From positions 7,798,501 through 7,862,500 of the forward strand of contig NZ_JAVDYC010000001.1 in the NCBI RefSeq assembly GCF_031458255.1: 64,000 nt of DNA. The letters run 5' to 3'. Within the stretch, counting starts at the first letter, position 1. Each line of letters begins with the position of its first letter. This stretch comes from Catenuloplanes niger (lineage in GTDB: Bacteria > Actinomycetota > Actinomycetes > Mycobacteriales > Micromonosporaceae). Position numbers and translations under genes: made by a program. This document shows, one piece after another, positions 37,243-46,230 of the stretch. A model generated the notes under the pieces. The model saw nothing but the letters and a program-made list of their open reading frames with translations, did not search any database and was not told the DNA's origin.

Positions 37243-37681
37243 GCTGCGACGGTACGGGTGCCGGCCGGACCGTGGCTTCTCCCAGGTTGCTCGCCAGCAC
37301 GCCGGCCATGAACAGGTAGCAGCCCGGCACGTGCGGCGCCCCGCGCGCGGCCCACCGGCGCTGGTAGGCGGCCGGGCTCTCGCCGACCAGCGCGTGGAAC
37401 CGGGACGAGAACGAACCGAGGCTGGCGAAGCCGACCAGCATGCAGACCTCGGTCACGGTCAGGTTCGCCGTGCGGAGCAGATCCTGCGCGCGCTCGATCC
37501 GCCGGCGGGTCACGTACCGGATCGGCGTCTGCCCGTAGATCTCCTGGAACGTGCGGGTGAAGTGGTACTTGGACACGCCGGCCACCCGCGCGAGCGTGTC
37601 CAGGTCGAGCGGCTCGTCGAAGTGCCGGTCGGCGTGGTCCCGCGCCCGGCGCAGGTGCGCGAGCAGCCCGGTGGCGACCAT
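37184..37681 (-). CDS. AraC-family transcriptional regulator
   Basis: 165 residues. Two helix-turn-helix units fill residues 15-110: LDLDTLARVAGVSKYHFTRTF, then LTVTEVCMLVGFASLGSFSSRFHALVGESPAAYQRRW. There is no ligand-binding domain, only a 45-residue tail, so it may work without a small-molecule sensor or with a partner. The ATG shares its A with the TGA of the DUF1304 gene upstream, showing tight coupling. The end overlaps the VOC gene start. Confidence 0.92.
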   Translation of the reverse strand: MVATGLLAHLRRARDHADRHFDEPLDLDTLARVAGVSKYHFTRTFQEIYGQTPIRYVTRRRIERAQDLLRTANLTVTEVCMLVGFASLGSFSSRFHALVGESPAAYQRRWAARGAPHVPGCYLFMAGVLASNLGEATVRPAPVPSQHDLEHLAGHGVLPGPGRGP

Positions 37682-38043
37682 CAGCCGGCCAGCAGCACCA
37701 GGACCAGGCCCAGCGCGGCCGGGACCGCCTGCACGAACAGGATGCGCCGGCTGACCGTGGCGGCGCCGTAGAGCCCGGCGACCAGCACACAACCCAGGAA
37801 GAACAGCTTCGCCTGGTACGCGGTGCCGTCGTCGGCCAGCAGCGCCCAGATCAGCCCGGCCGCGAGGAATCCGTTGTACAGCCCCTGGTTCGCCGCGAGC
37901 GTCTTCGAGGCCTCCGCGAACTCGGGCGTGGTCCCGAAGACCGCCCGCCCACGGGGCCGCGCCCACAGCACCATCTCCAGCACCACGATGTAGAGATGAA
38001 TGACGACGACCAACCCGACCACGACGTTCGCTGCGATACCCAC
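37681..38043 (-). CDS. DUF1304 family membrane protein
   Basis: 120 residues beginning [32 protein letters not shown], the DUF1304 opening with H and E in the first helix, then [19 protein letters not shown] and three further hydrophobic helices. Function unknown. A GTG at 38064 is an alternative start with GGAGG ten bases upstream and adds seven residues. First gene of a DUF1304-AraC-VOC operon. Confidence 0.85.
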   Translation of the reverse strand: MGIAANVVVGLVVVIHLYIVVLEMVLWARPRGRAVFGTTPEFAEASKTLAANQGLYNGFLAAGLIWALLADDGTAYQAKLFFLGCVLVAGLYGAATVSRRILFVQAVPAALGLVLVLLAG

Positions 38044-38081
38044 GTCGTCGCACACTACTTCCACCGCCGGCCGCCTCCCGT

Positions 38082-38146
38082 GCCGCGCCCCCGGACGACA
38101 CCTGGACCGCGCCTCGCTCCGACCCCCACTTCGATACAGGGCCTAG
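38082..38146. mobile_element. Right-end remnant of the 2212-2373 MITE-like element
   Basis: About 65 bases matching the right end of the element at 2212-2373 with three substitutions over the last 60, ending ACTTCGATACAGGGC then CTAG (38143-38146). The matching left end and left CTAG are missing, as the DUF1304 gene occupies that place. The end lies immediately before the GIY-YIG gene start, so it supplies that gene's upstream region. Confidence 0.8.
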
Positions 38147-38147
38147 C

Positions 38148-38735
38148 ATGGGCGCGATGACTACTCCGCGAATGCGTGCCGACGATCTGCCGGCCGACCA
38201 GGACTGGATGGCGGACGCCGTGCGGCTGCTGTCCGGCCCGCCGCTCGACCCCGGCGTCGCCGGAAAGCGCCTCGGGCGGGGCAGCGGCGTCTACGCGTGG
38301 TGGGCCGCCCCGACGGTCTTCCCGCACCTGCCGGGCCCGCCGAACGAGCACGACCCGGCACTGCGGCTGCTGTACGTCGGCCGCGCGGGCAACCTGCGCG
38401 GCCGGATCCTGCGCAACCACCTGCGGCGGTCGGGCAGCTCGACGCTGCGGCGCACGCTGGCGGGCCTGCTGCTGTCCGACGGATACCGGACGACCTGGAC
38501 CGACCGCGTCGTCCTGATTCCCGAGGACGAGGCGCGGCTGACCGCGTGGATGCACCGGCACCTGCGCCTGACCTGGGCCGAGGACGAGGACGCGGAGGAG
38601 ATCGAGGCCGCGCTGGTCCGGCACCTGCACCCGCCGCTGAACGTGTACGGCGTCCGCCCGGAGCACGTCCAGCCGGCCGTGGTCGCCGCGAAGGACGCGT
38701 ACGACGCCTCCAGCCGGCCGGCGGAGGTCTCCTGA
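38148..38735 (+). CDS. GIY-YIG nuclease-like protein
   Basis: 195 residues. The catalytic core lies near 48-105: GVYAWWAAP (GIY strand), [21 protein letters not shown] (YIG strand with the conserved Arg) and a later Glu in [16 protein letters not shown]. The GIY and YIG are changed to GVY and YVG, as in many members. It could be a DNA-cutting enzyme or a non-catalytic DNA binder. ATG at 38148 lies two bases past the MITE remnant; another ATG at 38157 is possible. Confidence 0.82.
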   Translation: MGAMTTPRMRADDLPADQDWMADAVRLLSGPPLDPGVAGKRLGRGSGVYAWWAAPTVFPHLPGPPNEHDPALRLLYVGRAGNLRGRILRNHLRRSGSSTLRRTLAGLLLSDGYRTTWTDRVVLIPEDEARLTAWMHRHLRLTWAEDEDAEEIEAALVRHLHPPLNVYGVRPEHVQPAVVAAKDAYDASSRPAEVS

Positions 38736-38765
38736 GCGCGGGCAGCCGGGAACGGTAGCCGCTGA

Positions 38766-40625
38766 TCAGCTGGCGGCCAGCGCGCTCTTGCCCCGGCGCT
38801 TCGCGTCGTACATCGCGGCGTCGGCGGTGCGCAGCAGGCCGTCCGTGCTGGTACGGGTGCCGATCGCCACGCCCACGCTGGCCCGGATCTGCAGGTGGTG
38901 CCCGTCGATCACGGCGGGCTGCGTGACGGCCGCGCGGATCCGGTCCGCAGTGGCGTCCGCGAACGCCTCGGTCGTCGGGGACAGGATGACCGCGAACTCG
39001 TCGCCGCCGAGCCGGGCGACCGTGTCGTACGGGCGCACGCACCGGCGGAGCCGCTCCGCGACCAGCGCCAGCACCTCGTCGCCGACGTGGTGGCCGAGCG
39101 TGTCGTTGATCGCCTTGAAGCCGTCCAGGTCGATCGCCAGCACGCCGACCAGCCCGTCCGGGTCGCCGGGCTGGGCCGGGCCGCGCAGCTTGCGGTGGAA
39201 GAGCAGGCGGTTGGCGAGGCCGGTGAGCGCGTCGTGGGTGGCGTCGAAGCGCAGCTGGTCCTGGAACGCGCGCGCGTCCGTGACGTCCCGGGCGTTGCAG
39301 ATGTAGCCGCGTACGTTCTCGTCGTGCAGCCGGTTCGTGCGGGTCACCTCCAGCCAGCGCCAGGTGCCGTCCGCGTGCCGTACCCGCAGCTGGGTGGTCT
39401 GCACCTCGTCCCGGCCGGTCGGGAGCGCGAGCGTGCCGAGGTCGTCCGGGTGGAGGAGCGCGTTGAGCGGGAGACCGGTCAGCGCCTCGGGGGAGATGCC
39501 GAGCACGCGCTGCACCGCCGGGCTGGCGTAGGTGATCACCGCGGTCGCGTCCGCCACCACGGTGATGTCGCAGGCGTGCTGAACCAGCGCGCGGAACCGG
39601 GCCTCCTGCTGCGCGATCCGCTGCAGCAGCGCGTGGTTCTCGGCGAGCGCGGCGAGTTGCCGGGCGACGACGAGCGTGCTGATCAGGATGGCGCCGGCCA
39701 CGATGCCCCAGGCGCGCGGCGACAGCTCGGCGCTCCACAGCACGGAGACCAGCAGCGCGTACGTGGCGGCGACCGCGACGTACGGCAGCAGGCTCACCCG
39801 TCCCTCGCGCCGCACGGCGCCGGCCGCGGCACCGCCGTACCGCATGCCGAGTTCCTGGACCTTCGGCGCGAACGCCATCAGCACGCACGGCACGAAGCTG
39901 GCCGCCATCGCCAGCTGGTAGTGGCCGGCGTCGGTGAGCGCGCCGCCGACCGCGATGCCGGCGCCGGTCATGGTGACGCCGACGATGCCGACCGCGGCCG
40001 CGGACCGGGTGAACGGCGGGTTCCCGCCGAGCGCGAGCTTGAGCACGCCGAGCGCGCAGATGAGCATGCCGGCCGCGCCGGCCACGGTCAGCACCAGCCG
40101 GGGCAGCCCGCCGTCGTTCGCGGCGCTCACCGAGTAGACCCAGATGAACGCGCCGACCGCGGCCAGGATGATGATCGCGTCGAGCCAGAACCGGAGCCGT
40201 TCGCCGCGGGTCACCGCGCCGATCGGGTGGGTGATCATGGTCCACAGCGGCAGGCAGACGCCCGCGGCCAGGAACGCCAGCTGCACCGCGCCGCCGGTGA
40301 TCGCCTCGGCCGGGGTGGTCGCGCCGGCCGCGAGGAAGGCCTGGTAGGAGTCGCCGACCACGAAGAGCGCGGTGGCGTGTGCCATCGACCGCCAGAACCG
40401 GCGGGTGGCGGGCTCCGCGCCGGCCATCCGCCAGATCTGCCACGAGGTGAGGCAGATGGTCAGGTCCAGCACGACCTGCGCCGGCCAGAACAGCCGCAGT
40501 GCCCCGTCCAGGTCCGCGAGCGGGACCGCGTACCACAGCGTCCCGAGGACGGAGAACACGATCAGGCCGACGAGAAGTGGATCGCCGAGGGCGGCGCGGC
40601 GCACCGACCGCTGCCCTGTACCCAT
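38766..40625 (-). CDS. Membrane PAS-GGDEF diguanylate cyclase
   Basis: 619 residues. About nine membrane helices fill residues 15-330, followed by a PAS domain (QEARFRALVQHACDITVV near 345, then HADGTWRWLEVTRTNRL near 425) and a GGDEF domain. The active site is VARLGGDEFAVI, and an intact inhibitory RxxD site (RPYD) lies five residues before it. It should make cyclic di-GMP and be product-inhibited. No EAL domain. The ATG at 40625 follows GGGGG nine bases upstream; an earlier in-frame ATG at 40666 is less likely. Confidence 0.92.
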   Translation of the reverse strand: MGTGQRSVRRAALGDPLLVGLIVFSVLGTLWYAVPLADLDGALRLFWPAQVVLDLTICLTSWQIWRMAGAEPATRRFWRSMAHATALFVVGDSYQAFLAAGATTPAEAITGGAVQLAFLAAGVCLPLWTMITHPIGAVTRGERLRFWLDAIIILAAVGAFIWVYSVSAANDGGLPRLVLTVAGAAGMLICALGVLKLALGGNPPFTRSAAAVGIVGVTMTGAGIAVGGALTDAGHYQLAMAASFVPCVLMAFAPKVQELGMRYGGAAAGAVRREGRVSLLPYVAVAATYALLVSVLWSAELSPRAWGIVAGAILISTLVVARQLAALAENHALLQRIAQQEARFRALVQHACDITVVADATAVITYASPAVQRVLGISPEALTGLPLNALLHPDDLGTLALPTGRDEVQTTQLRVRHADGTWRWLEVTRTNRLHDENVRGYICNARDVTDARAFQDQLRFDATHDALTGLANRLLFHRKLRGPAQPGDPDGLVGVLAIDLDGFKAINDTLGHHVGDEVLALVAERLRRCVRPYDTVARLGGDEFAVILSPTTEAFADATADRIRAAVTQPAVIDGHHLQIRASVGVAIGTRTSTDGLLRTADAAMYDAKRRGKSALAAS

Positions 40626-40730
40626 GTGCTGAACCCCCGCGAAGCGCTTCGACTGTGATCGCACCATCGCGCGCGGTGACGCCGACCTGAGGGCTTCGAC
40701 CCCACCCGTGTGCCTTGCTAGGGTTCCGGC

Positions 40731-41396
40731 GTGCTCGGGGCGGACGAGATCGGGGCCGAGGTGGCCCGCGTCTCCGCCGGCAACCCGTTCTTCGGCATCG
40801 GTCTCGGGCCGCTGCCGGGCGCGCTGCCGATCGAGGACGCGGTCGCGGCGGTGGGCGCGTGGGCACGCACGGACGAGCCCCGGGTCGCGGCGTCGCTGAC
40901 CGTCCTCGGCTACTCCGCCCGCCTGGTCGGCCCGGTGCTGGCGCTGCTCACCCGCGCCGGCATCCTGCTCGACCTGACCGCCGTGAGCTGCGCCTACGCG
41001 CCCGGCGCCGGCTTCCGGCTGTCGCTCGACGCGCCCGCCGGAACCCGCGGTGCGGGTCTCGAGGCCGCCTGCGGCGCCGCGCTGGTCGCGCACCTCTCGA
41101 CGATCATTGCGAGGGTACGGGTGGTGGCCCCGGCCGCGCACGGACTCCTGTGGGGGAACGTCGCGTCCGGGATCGTGGGCACCATGCGCCAGCTGTCCCG
41201 CGTCGCGCCGCCCGCGGACTGCCGCCGGATCCGGGACGCGGTGCTCGCCACCGTGCCGCTCGACTCGGCCGGCGTCGTCGGCCCGCGCGACGCGTACACC
41301 CGGCGCAGTTGCTGTCTCTACTACCGCCTCGGCGCCGGCACCTGCGGCGACTGCCCGCTGCCCCCGGACATCGGCTCCCGCGCCGCCCGCCGGTGA
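40731..41396 (+). CDS. FhuF-like ferric iron reductase / 2Fe-2S protein
   Basis: 221 residues. The C-terminal motif RRSCCLYYRLGAGTCGDCPL near 190-210 gives C-C-x10-C-x2-C, the unusual 2Fe-2S motif of FhuF siderophore reductases. The upstream part has the family-type WGNVASGIVGTMRQL near 140. It likely releases iron from ferric siderophores in the cytoplasm. GTG start with AGGG eight bases upstream. No siderophore transport genes are in the window, so it stands alone. Confidence 0.87.
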   Translation: MLGADEIGAEVARVSAGNPFFGIGLGPLPGALPIEDAVAAVGAWARTDEPRVAASLTVLGYSARLVGPVLALLTRAGILLDLTAVSCAYAPGAGFRLSLDAPAGTRGAGLEAACGAALVAHLSTIIARVRVVAPAAHGLLWGNVASGIVGTMRQLSRVAPPADCRRIRDAVLATVPLDSAGVVGPRDAYTRRSCCLYYRLGAGTCGDCPLPPDIGSRAARR

Positions 41397-41444
41397 CCCG
41401 GGCGCCGGGCACGTCGCGGTGACGACGCGCCCGGCACCCGGTCA

Positions 41445-41556
41445 CGGTCGGATCTAGCCGGTCGGATCGGGCCGGTCGGATCTAGCCGGTCGGATCGGGC
41501 CGGTCGGATCGGGCCGGTCGGATCGGGCCGGTCGGATCGGGCCGGTCAGATCGGCA
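41445..41556. repeat. 14-bp tandem repeat, seven full units plus one degenerate
   Basis: Units read GGTCGGATCTAGCC or GGTCGGATCGGGCC in the order A-B-A-B-B-B-B, followed by a decayed eighth unit that forms the end of the anti-sigma gene. Units are directly joined with no spacers, so it is a minisatellite and not a CRISPR. It fills the gap between the convergent FhuF-like and anti-sigma genes (41397-41545) and reads into the last codons of the latter. Confidence 0.92.
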
Positions 41557-42241
41557 GGCTGATGAACGTGCGGCCGGCCGTGTTGACGACCTCGATCGCG
41601 GTCACCCGGGCCGGGTCGATCGAGGCGCTGCCGTCCAGGTTCGTGCCGCCGGTCTCGGCCGCCTCGGAGACGATCCAGCCGCCCGCGATCTGCCGGTTGC
41701 CGTCCGCGGAGACCACGATCAGCCGGCAGTCCTCGCCCGGCGGGATGCCGGCGACGGCCGCGTTCACCCGGACCCAGCCGGCCGCGGGCGTGACCGTGGC
41801 GGTCATCCGCACGTTCGTGGCCGGGTCGACGCCGGACTGCACGCGCGTGCCGGCCGGTGCGCTCTGCGCGGCCGGCGGTGACGTCACGCCCGGGTCGCCG
41901 GTGCCGCGGCCGAGCAGGACGCCGCCGCTCACGGCCGCGACCAGGACCAGCACGGCGGCCCCGGACATCAGTCCGCGCTGCCAGCGGACGCCGCTGGACG
42001 CCTCCGCGCGGATCTGCCGGAGCGTGCGCGCGAGCACCAGGTCCGCGTCCGGCGGACCGTGCAGCAGCGCCTCCGGCGGGACCTCGCCGAGCGCCTCCTT
42101 CATCGCCTCGAGCTCCGCGAGCTCGGCCCGGCACGTGTCGCACGTCGCCACGTGGGCGTCCACTTCGCTGCGCTCAGCGGGTTCGAGCGTGTTCAAGACG
42201 TACGCTCCGATCAGCTGGCTGTGCTCGACCTCGGCACTCAT
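41546..42241 (-). CDS. Anti-sigma factor, RskA/zinc-finger type
   Basis: 231 residues. The N-terminal anti-sigma domain contains VDAHVATCDTCRAEL near 29-43, the HxxxCxxC zinc motif. One membrane helix (AAVLVLVAAVSGGVLL) lies near 97-112 and an extracellular RskA-like C-terminal domain (120-231) follows. It holds the sigma factor at the membrane until regulated proteolysis. Its start overlaps the sigma stop by four bases (ATGA). The stop lies within the decayed eighth unit of the 14-bp repeat. Confidence 0.93.
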   Translation of the reverse strand: MSAEVEHSQLIGAYVLNTLEPAERSEVDAHVATCDTCRAELAELEAMKEALGEVPPEALLHGPPDADLVLARTLRQIRAEASSGVRWQRGLMSGAAVLVLVAAVSGGVLLGRGTGDPGVTSPPAAQSAPAGTRVQSGVDPATNVRMTATVTPAAGWVRVNAAVAGIPPGEDCRLIVVSADGNRQIAGGWIVSEAAETGGTNLDGSASIDPARVTAIEVVNTAGRTFISLPI

Positions 42242-42813
42242 CGGGTCACCTCCGCCACTCGCGCGACGGACGTGCCGGGCGCCTGTGCTCTTCTGCCTAT
42301 GACGTGCTCGCGGAGCGACTTCATGGCGTTGTGTGATCGGGACTTCACGGTACCGGGAGGGATTCCCAGATGTTCCGCCGTCTCGGTGACGGTCCGTCCC
42401 CGGAAGTAGATCTCCACGAGCACGCTGCGGTGCTCCTCGGAGAGCGTCTCCAGCGCGTCCAGCGCGACGATCGAGTCGACGACCTGGTCGGAGTGGTCGC
42501 GGGAGACCGGCACGGTCACCGGCGACTCGGCCACCTCGGTCGGCCGGACCGACCGGGCCCGCGCGCGGTCCGTGATGATGTTGCGGGCGACCGTGAAGAG
42601 CCAGCCCCGGATGGAGCCGGTCGACTCGGACAATTCGTGTGCGTGCCGCCAGGCGCGCAACAGCGTCTCCTGGAGCACGTCCTCCGCGGCGGTCCGGTCC
42701 CCGGTCAATCGCGTGGCGTAGGCGATCAGGGCACCGCCGTGCTCCTCGTACAACGACCTGATCAACGCCTCGTCGCTCGACGTCCGGCGTTTGCGCGGCC
42801 GTAGAATCGCCAT
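42238..42813 (-). CDS. ECF RNA polymerase sigma factor, SigK/SigL type
   Basis: 191 residues. Region 2 spans about 15-85 (LYEEHGGALIAYATRLTGDRTAAEDVLQETLLRAWRH in part, then GWLFTVARNIITDRAR), and region 4 about 115-165 (LEEIYFRGRTVTETAEHLGIPPGTVKSRSHNAMKSLRE in part). A short acidic/basic linker joins them. It directs transcription of an envelope-stress or secretion regulon once freed from the membrane anti-sigma factor that follows. The DUF1996 gene upstream on the same strand could be a target or co-transcribed. Confidence 0.95.
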   Translation of the reverse strand: MAILRPRKRRTSSDEALIRSLYEEHGGALIAYATRLTGDRTAAEDVLQETLLRAWRHAHELSESTGSIRGWLFTVARNIITDRARARSVRPTEVAESPVTVPVSRDHSDQVVDSIVALDALETLSEEHRSVLVEIYFRGRTVTETAEHLGIPPGTVKSRSHNAMKSLREHVIGRRAQAPGTSVARVAEVTR

Positions 42814-42916
42814 CGCGTCGCCCCTTAGAAGGTGTCGGTGGTGGTGAGGACCCGTCGGCCCGCACCACCGCGAGCTACGACGGTCCTCCGGGAACGGTTC
42901 ACAGGAAAAGCGGACT

Positions 42917-43849
42917 TCAGTCCGGCCGGGGGTGGGTGGCCGGGGCGGTGGCGGGGCAGGAACGGTTCTCGTTCAGGCACGCGACGATCTCGGCCATCAG
43001 CGGCTCGGGAGCCAGATTGATCATGATGCCGTGGTCGGTGCGCGGGCTGCGGTGCTGTTCCGGGAACGCGTCCACGGTGAAATCGCCGGACACACGGTAG
43101 CCGACCGTGACCCGCAACCGGGGGACGGCGAACGTGCCGGGCGGGCAGGCGCCGTCCGCCCCCGGGAAGCCCAGGTGCCGGCGGTGCCCGGCGCTGTCCG
43201 TCCGCACGCCGTCCCAGCAGCTCGGGAACTCGAGGACGCGCCGCACCTCCCGGCCGGCCGGGCAGCGGGGATAGCGGTCGGTCCGCCGGTCCTCCGCGCC
43301 CTCGCAGGTCCAGGCGCGGATGCCGGACGTGCCGGTGGTCGCGGCCCGCGCGTCGCCGGTCATCGCGCGCAGCCCGCGCGGCGCCGCCACCACCGGGCCG
43401 GTCGCGGCGGCCAGGTACGCCATCCGCACCGACGTGGGCCGGAGGATCTCGGAGTGCTCGCCGCCGGCCCGCAGCACCGGCCAGTAAAAGGTGGACAGGT
43501 CGCCGTTCGTGCAGGTCGTGGTGCCGCGCAGCAGGGTGGCGTCGGTGGAGTCGACGTCGGTCGAGCGATTGCCGACGTAGTCGTGCACGTGGTGCTCCGG
43601 GCCCGGGACGCCCGGGGTGACCACGACGTTCGCGGTGTTGCGGTGCGCCTCGGCGTTCGTGCCGCAGTCGAAGACGTACCGGCCCGGTCCTGTCGGGATC
43701 ACGACAGTCGCGGGGGCGCGCGCGATCGGCTCGCGGTCGCCGTCGTGCCGGGCGCCGGCCGCACCGGCCACGGTCAGCGCGCCGGCCAGCAACGCCACCT
43801 CCACCGCCAGCGCGGCGGCGAGCGACATCCTGCGGGGCGACCGGGCCAT
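42917..43849 (-). CDS. Secreted DUF1996 domain protein
   Basis: 310 residues from the ATG at 43849. Arg-rich N-terminus and a hydrophobic stretch (SLAAALAVEVALLAGALTVAGA) form an export signal. DUF1996 marks include YVFDCGTNAEAHRNTANVVVTPG in part, PGPEHHVHDYVGNRSTD near 92, TTCTNGDLSTFYWPVL near 120, and many His and Cys. The HxHxx(Y/F)G set suggests a metal or carbohydrate site; fungal relatives are secreted. Function unknown. It lies 103 bases upstream of the sigma gene on the same strand, so it may belong to the sigma regulon. Confidence 0.87.
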   Translation of the reverse strand: MARSPRRMSLAAALAVEVALLAGALTVAGAAGARHDGDREPIARAPATVVIPTGPGRYVFDCGTNAEAHRNTANVVVTPGVPGPEHHVHDYVGNRSTDVDSTDATLLRGTTTCTNGDLSTFYWPVLRAGGEHSEILRPTSVRMAYLAAATGPVVAAPRGLRAMTGDARAATTGTSGIRAWTCEGAEDRRTDRYPRCPAGREVRRVLEFPSCWDGVRTDSAGHRRHLGFPGADGACPPGTFAVPRLRVTVGYRVSGDFTVDAFPEQHRSPRTDHGIMINLAPEPLMAEIVACLNENRSCPATAPATHPRPD

Positions 43850-43989
43850 AGCCGTAACTCTATTGGTGGTTCGCCGGCACAGCACGTGAGCGCGGCCGGC
43901 GGCTGCCGGACACCGGCCGGAAATATATGTGAACCGGATCCCGGCGCCGGTCGTTCTAGCGTCAAGCGTCGAATGACCGGAGGCCGATC

Positions 43990-44286
43990 ATGACCGTTCC
44001 GCAGCACGCCACCCGCGACCCTCGTACGGCTCCCGGGCTCGTCGTGCCCGTCGCCGGACCGGTGCGGCACGGTCGGCGCCGCGCCGCGAAACTCGCCGGC
44101 TTCGCGCTGCTCGGGCTGGGGGCGCTGGCGCTGCTGGTCGCGCTGCCCTGGCTGGGCATGGGGCCGGGCGTGGCGGAGGCGCAGCCGGGGCTGGTGCGGG
44201 TCGAGCACCCGCTGCTCTACGCGGCCGGCGGCGCGGTGGCGGTGGCGTTCGCGATCGTGGTCATCCGGCGCACCCGCCGGGTCTGA
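43990..44286 (+). CDS. Small membrane protein with two helices
   Basis: 98 residues. A positively charged stretch RHGRRRAAKL is followed by a hydrophobic helix (LAGFALLGLGALALLVALPWLGM), a short polar loop and a second helix (LLYAAGGAVAVAFAIVVI) ending in RRTRRV. No recognised domain. Divergent from the DUF1996 gene. A perfect 13-bp hairpin follows its stop. Confidence 0.65.
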   Translation: MTVPQHATRDPRTAPGLVVPVAGPVRHGRRRAAKLAGFALLGLGALALLVALPWLGMGPGVAEAQPGLVRVEHPLLYAAGGAVAVAFAIVVIRRTRRV

Positions 44287-44292
44287 CCGGAC

Positions 44293-44321
44293 CCGGCGGG
44301 GGTACGGCGTACCCCCGCCGG
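44293..44321. terminator. Strong bidirectional terminator hairpin
   Basis: CCGGCGGGGGTAC-GGC-GTACCCCCGCCGG, a perfect 13-pair stem with a three-base loop, seven bases after the small membrane protein stop and 14 before the convergent pgi stop. Confidence 0.75.
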
Positions 44322-44335
44322 ATCGTGGATGTCGG

Positions 44336-45970
44336 TTATGCCCGGCCGCGCTGGGCGCGGTAGCGGGCGATCAGCGCGTTCGTCGACGAGTCCTGGTCGC
44401 CGGCCGGCGTCGTCTCCTGGGTCAGCAACGGCGCGAGCTGGTTGGCCATCACCTTGCCGAGCTCGACGCCCCACTGGTCGAACGGGTTGATGTCCCAGAT
44501 CGCGCCCTCGGTGAACACGATGTGCTCGTAGAGCGCGACCAGCTGACCGAGCGTCGACGGCGTCAGCTTCTCGCCGAGGATCGTGGTGGTCGGGTGGTTC
44601 CCCGGCATGATCTTGTGCGGCACCACGGCCGGGTCCACGCCCTCCGCCTCGACCTGCTCCCGGGTCCGGCCGAACGCCAGCGCCGCGGTCTGGGCCAGGA
44701 AGTTCGACATGAACAGGTCGTGCATCTCGGCGGTGTCGTGGTTCGGCACGCTGAAGCCGATGAAGTCCGCCGGGATCATCTTCGTGCCCTGGTGGATCAG
44801 CTGGTAGAACGCGTGCTGGCCGTTCGTGCCCGGCTCGCCCCAGAAGATCTCACCGGTCTGGAAGCCGACCTCGGTGCCGTCCCTGGTGACCGACTTGCCG
44901 AGGGACTCCATGGTCAGCTGCTGGAGGTAGGCGGCGAACCGGTGCAGGTACTGCGAGTACGGCAGGACCGCGTGCGTCTGGACGCCGAGGAAGTTGTTGT
45001 ACCAGACGTTGAGCAGACCCAGCGTCGCCGGGACGTTCTGCTCCAGCGGCGCGGTCCGGAAGTGCTCGTCCACCGCGTGGTAGCCGGCCAGCATGTCCCG
45101 GTAGTGGTCCGGGCCGACCGCGATCATCACGGACAGGCCGACCGCGGACGGCAGCGAGTACCGCCCACCCACCCAGTCCCAGAAGCCGAACATGTTGGCC
45201 GGGTCGATGCCGAAGTCGACGACCCGCTTCTCGTTCGTGGACACCGCGACGAAGTGCTTCGCGACCGCGCTGTCGTCCACGCCCAGCTTGCCGAGCAGCC
45301 AGGTGCGGGCCTCGCGCGCGTTGGTCAGCGTCTCCTGCGTGCCGAACGTCTTCGACACCACCACGAACAGCGTGGACGCCGGGTCCAGGTCCTGCGTCTT
45401 CACCGCCAGGTCGGTCGGGTCGATGTTGGACACGAACCGGGCCGTGATGCCGGCGTCCCGGTAGTCGCCGAGCGCCTCGTACGCCATCACCGGGCCGAGG
45501 TCGGAGCCGCCGATGCCGATGTTGACGATCGTGGTGATCTTCTCACCGGTGGCGCCGCGCCACTCGCCGCCGCGCACCTTCTCCGCGAAGGCGGCCATCC
45601 GGTCCAGCGTGGCGTGCACGTCCGCGACCACGTCCTGGCCGTCCACGGTCAGCTGCGCGTCGCGCGGCAGCCGCAGCGCGGTGTGCAGCACCGCCCGGTC
45701 CTCGGAGGTGTTGATGTGGTCGCCGCGGAACATCGCCGCGATCTTGCCTGTCAGGTCCTGCTGCCGCGCGAGATCACGCAGCAGGTCGAGCGTCTCGTCG
45801 GTGACGAGGTTCTTGCTGTAATCGACGTAGAGGTCCGCCGCCTGGCCGGTCAGCCGCTGCCCGCGACCGGGGTCGCCGGCGAAGAGGTCGCGCAGATGCG
45901 ACTGGCGGACCTTCTCCGCGTGCGCCTGCAGCGCCTGCCACTGCGACGTGCCCGTGACCGTTTCACTCAT
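44336..45970 (-). CDS. pgi: Glucose-6-phosphate isomerase
   Basis: 544 residues, the standard long bacterial/eukaryotic form. Interconverts glucose 6-phosphate and fructose 6-phosphate. Seen: [19 protein letters not shown] near 152, [20 protein letters not shown] near 210 (partial), [16 protein letters not shown] near 273 (the PGI signature with catalytic residues nearby), and FSVPNHD then [17 protein letters not shown] near 420-440. It stands alone with its own upstream region of 260 bases. Confidence 0.97.
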   Translation of the reverse strand: MSETVTGTSQWQALQAHAEKVRQSHLRDLFAGDPGRGQRLTGQAADLYVDYSKNLVTDETLDLLRDLARQQDLTGKIAAMFRGDHINTSEDRAVLHTALRLPRDAQLTVDGQDVVADVHATLDRMAAFAEKVRGGEWRGATGEKITTIVNIGIGGSDLGPVMAYEALGDYRDAGITARFVSNIDPTDLAVKTQDLDPASTLFVVVSKTFGTQETLTNAREARTWLLGKLGVDDSAVAKHFVAVSTNEKRVVDFGIDPANMFGFWDWVGGRYSLPSAVGLSVMIAVGPDHYRDMLAGYHAVDEHFRTAPLEQNVPATLGLLNVWYNNFLGVQTHAVLPYSQYLHRFAAYLQQLTMESLGKSVTRDGTEVGFQTGEIFWGEPGTNGQHAFYQLIHQGTKMIPADFIGFSVPNHDTAEMHDLFMSNFLAQTAALAFGRTREQVEAEGVDPAVVPHKIMPGNHPTTTILGEKLTPSTLGQLVALYEHIVFTEGAIWDINPFDQWGVELGKVMANQLAPLLTQETTPAGDQDSSTNALIARYRAQRGRA

Positions 45971-46140
45971 CAGCTCGACCTACCCGTGTAGCCGTTGTCC
46001 GTCGTTTCATCCTTACGTACTCCGCCCCCGGAAGGTTGACAACGTGCCGTGCCTTACGGCCCCGGTATATCGCATATGTCGGGCCGGTTGGTGACATTCG
46101 GCAATCGTGCGGTCGCTGTGTGAGCTGCGTGGGCGAAACC

Positions 46141-46151
46141 TGAAAGTTTCA
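46141..46151. promoter_or_regulatory. Palindrome TGAAAGTTTCA
   Basis: An 11-bp perfect palindrome, also readable as GAAAC-CTGAAA-GTTTC (46135-46150), in the 260-base gap between pgi and the STAS/HATPase gene, about 80 bases before the latter. GAAAxTTTC cores resemble LacI-type operators of sugar genes in actinomycetes. The target could be pgi or the rightward gene; no LacI gene is near. The gap holds nothing else I can call. Confidence 0.3.
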
Positions 46152-46230
46152 TAACAGCGGACGAGAGTAAGGAGGCCGGTGCGGGGGCACTGAAGGACCG
46201 CTGAGCCTGGTAGTCGGGAGGTGGGCCGCG

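Noticed and set aside
41445-41556. CRISPR-like array
   Set aside because: Units of 14 bp are directly joined without spacers and there are no cas genes; it is a minisatellite.
45971-46230. Small RNA or riboswitch in the gap between pgi and the STAS/HATPase gene
   Set aside because: Apart from the TGAAAGTTTCA palindrome there is no extended paired structure or terminator that would define an RNA.
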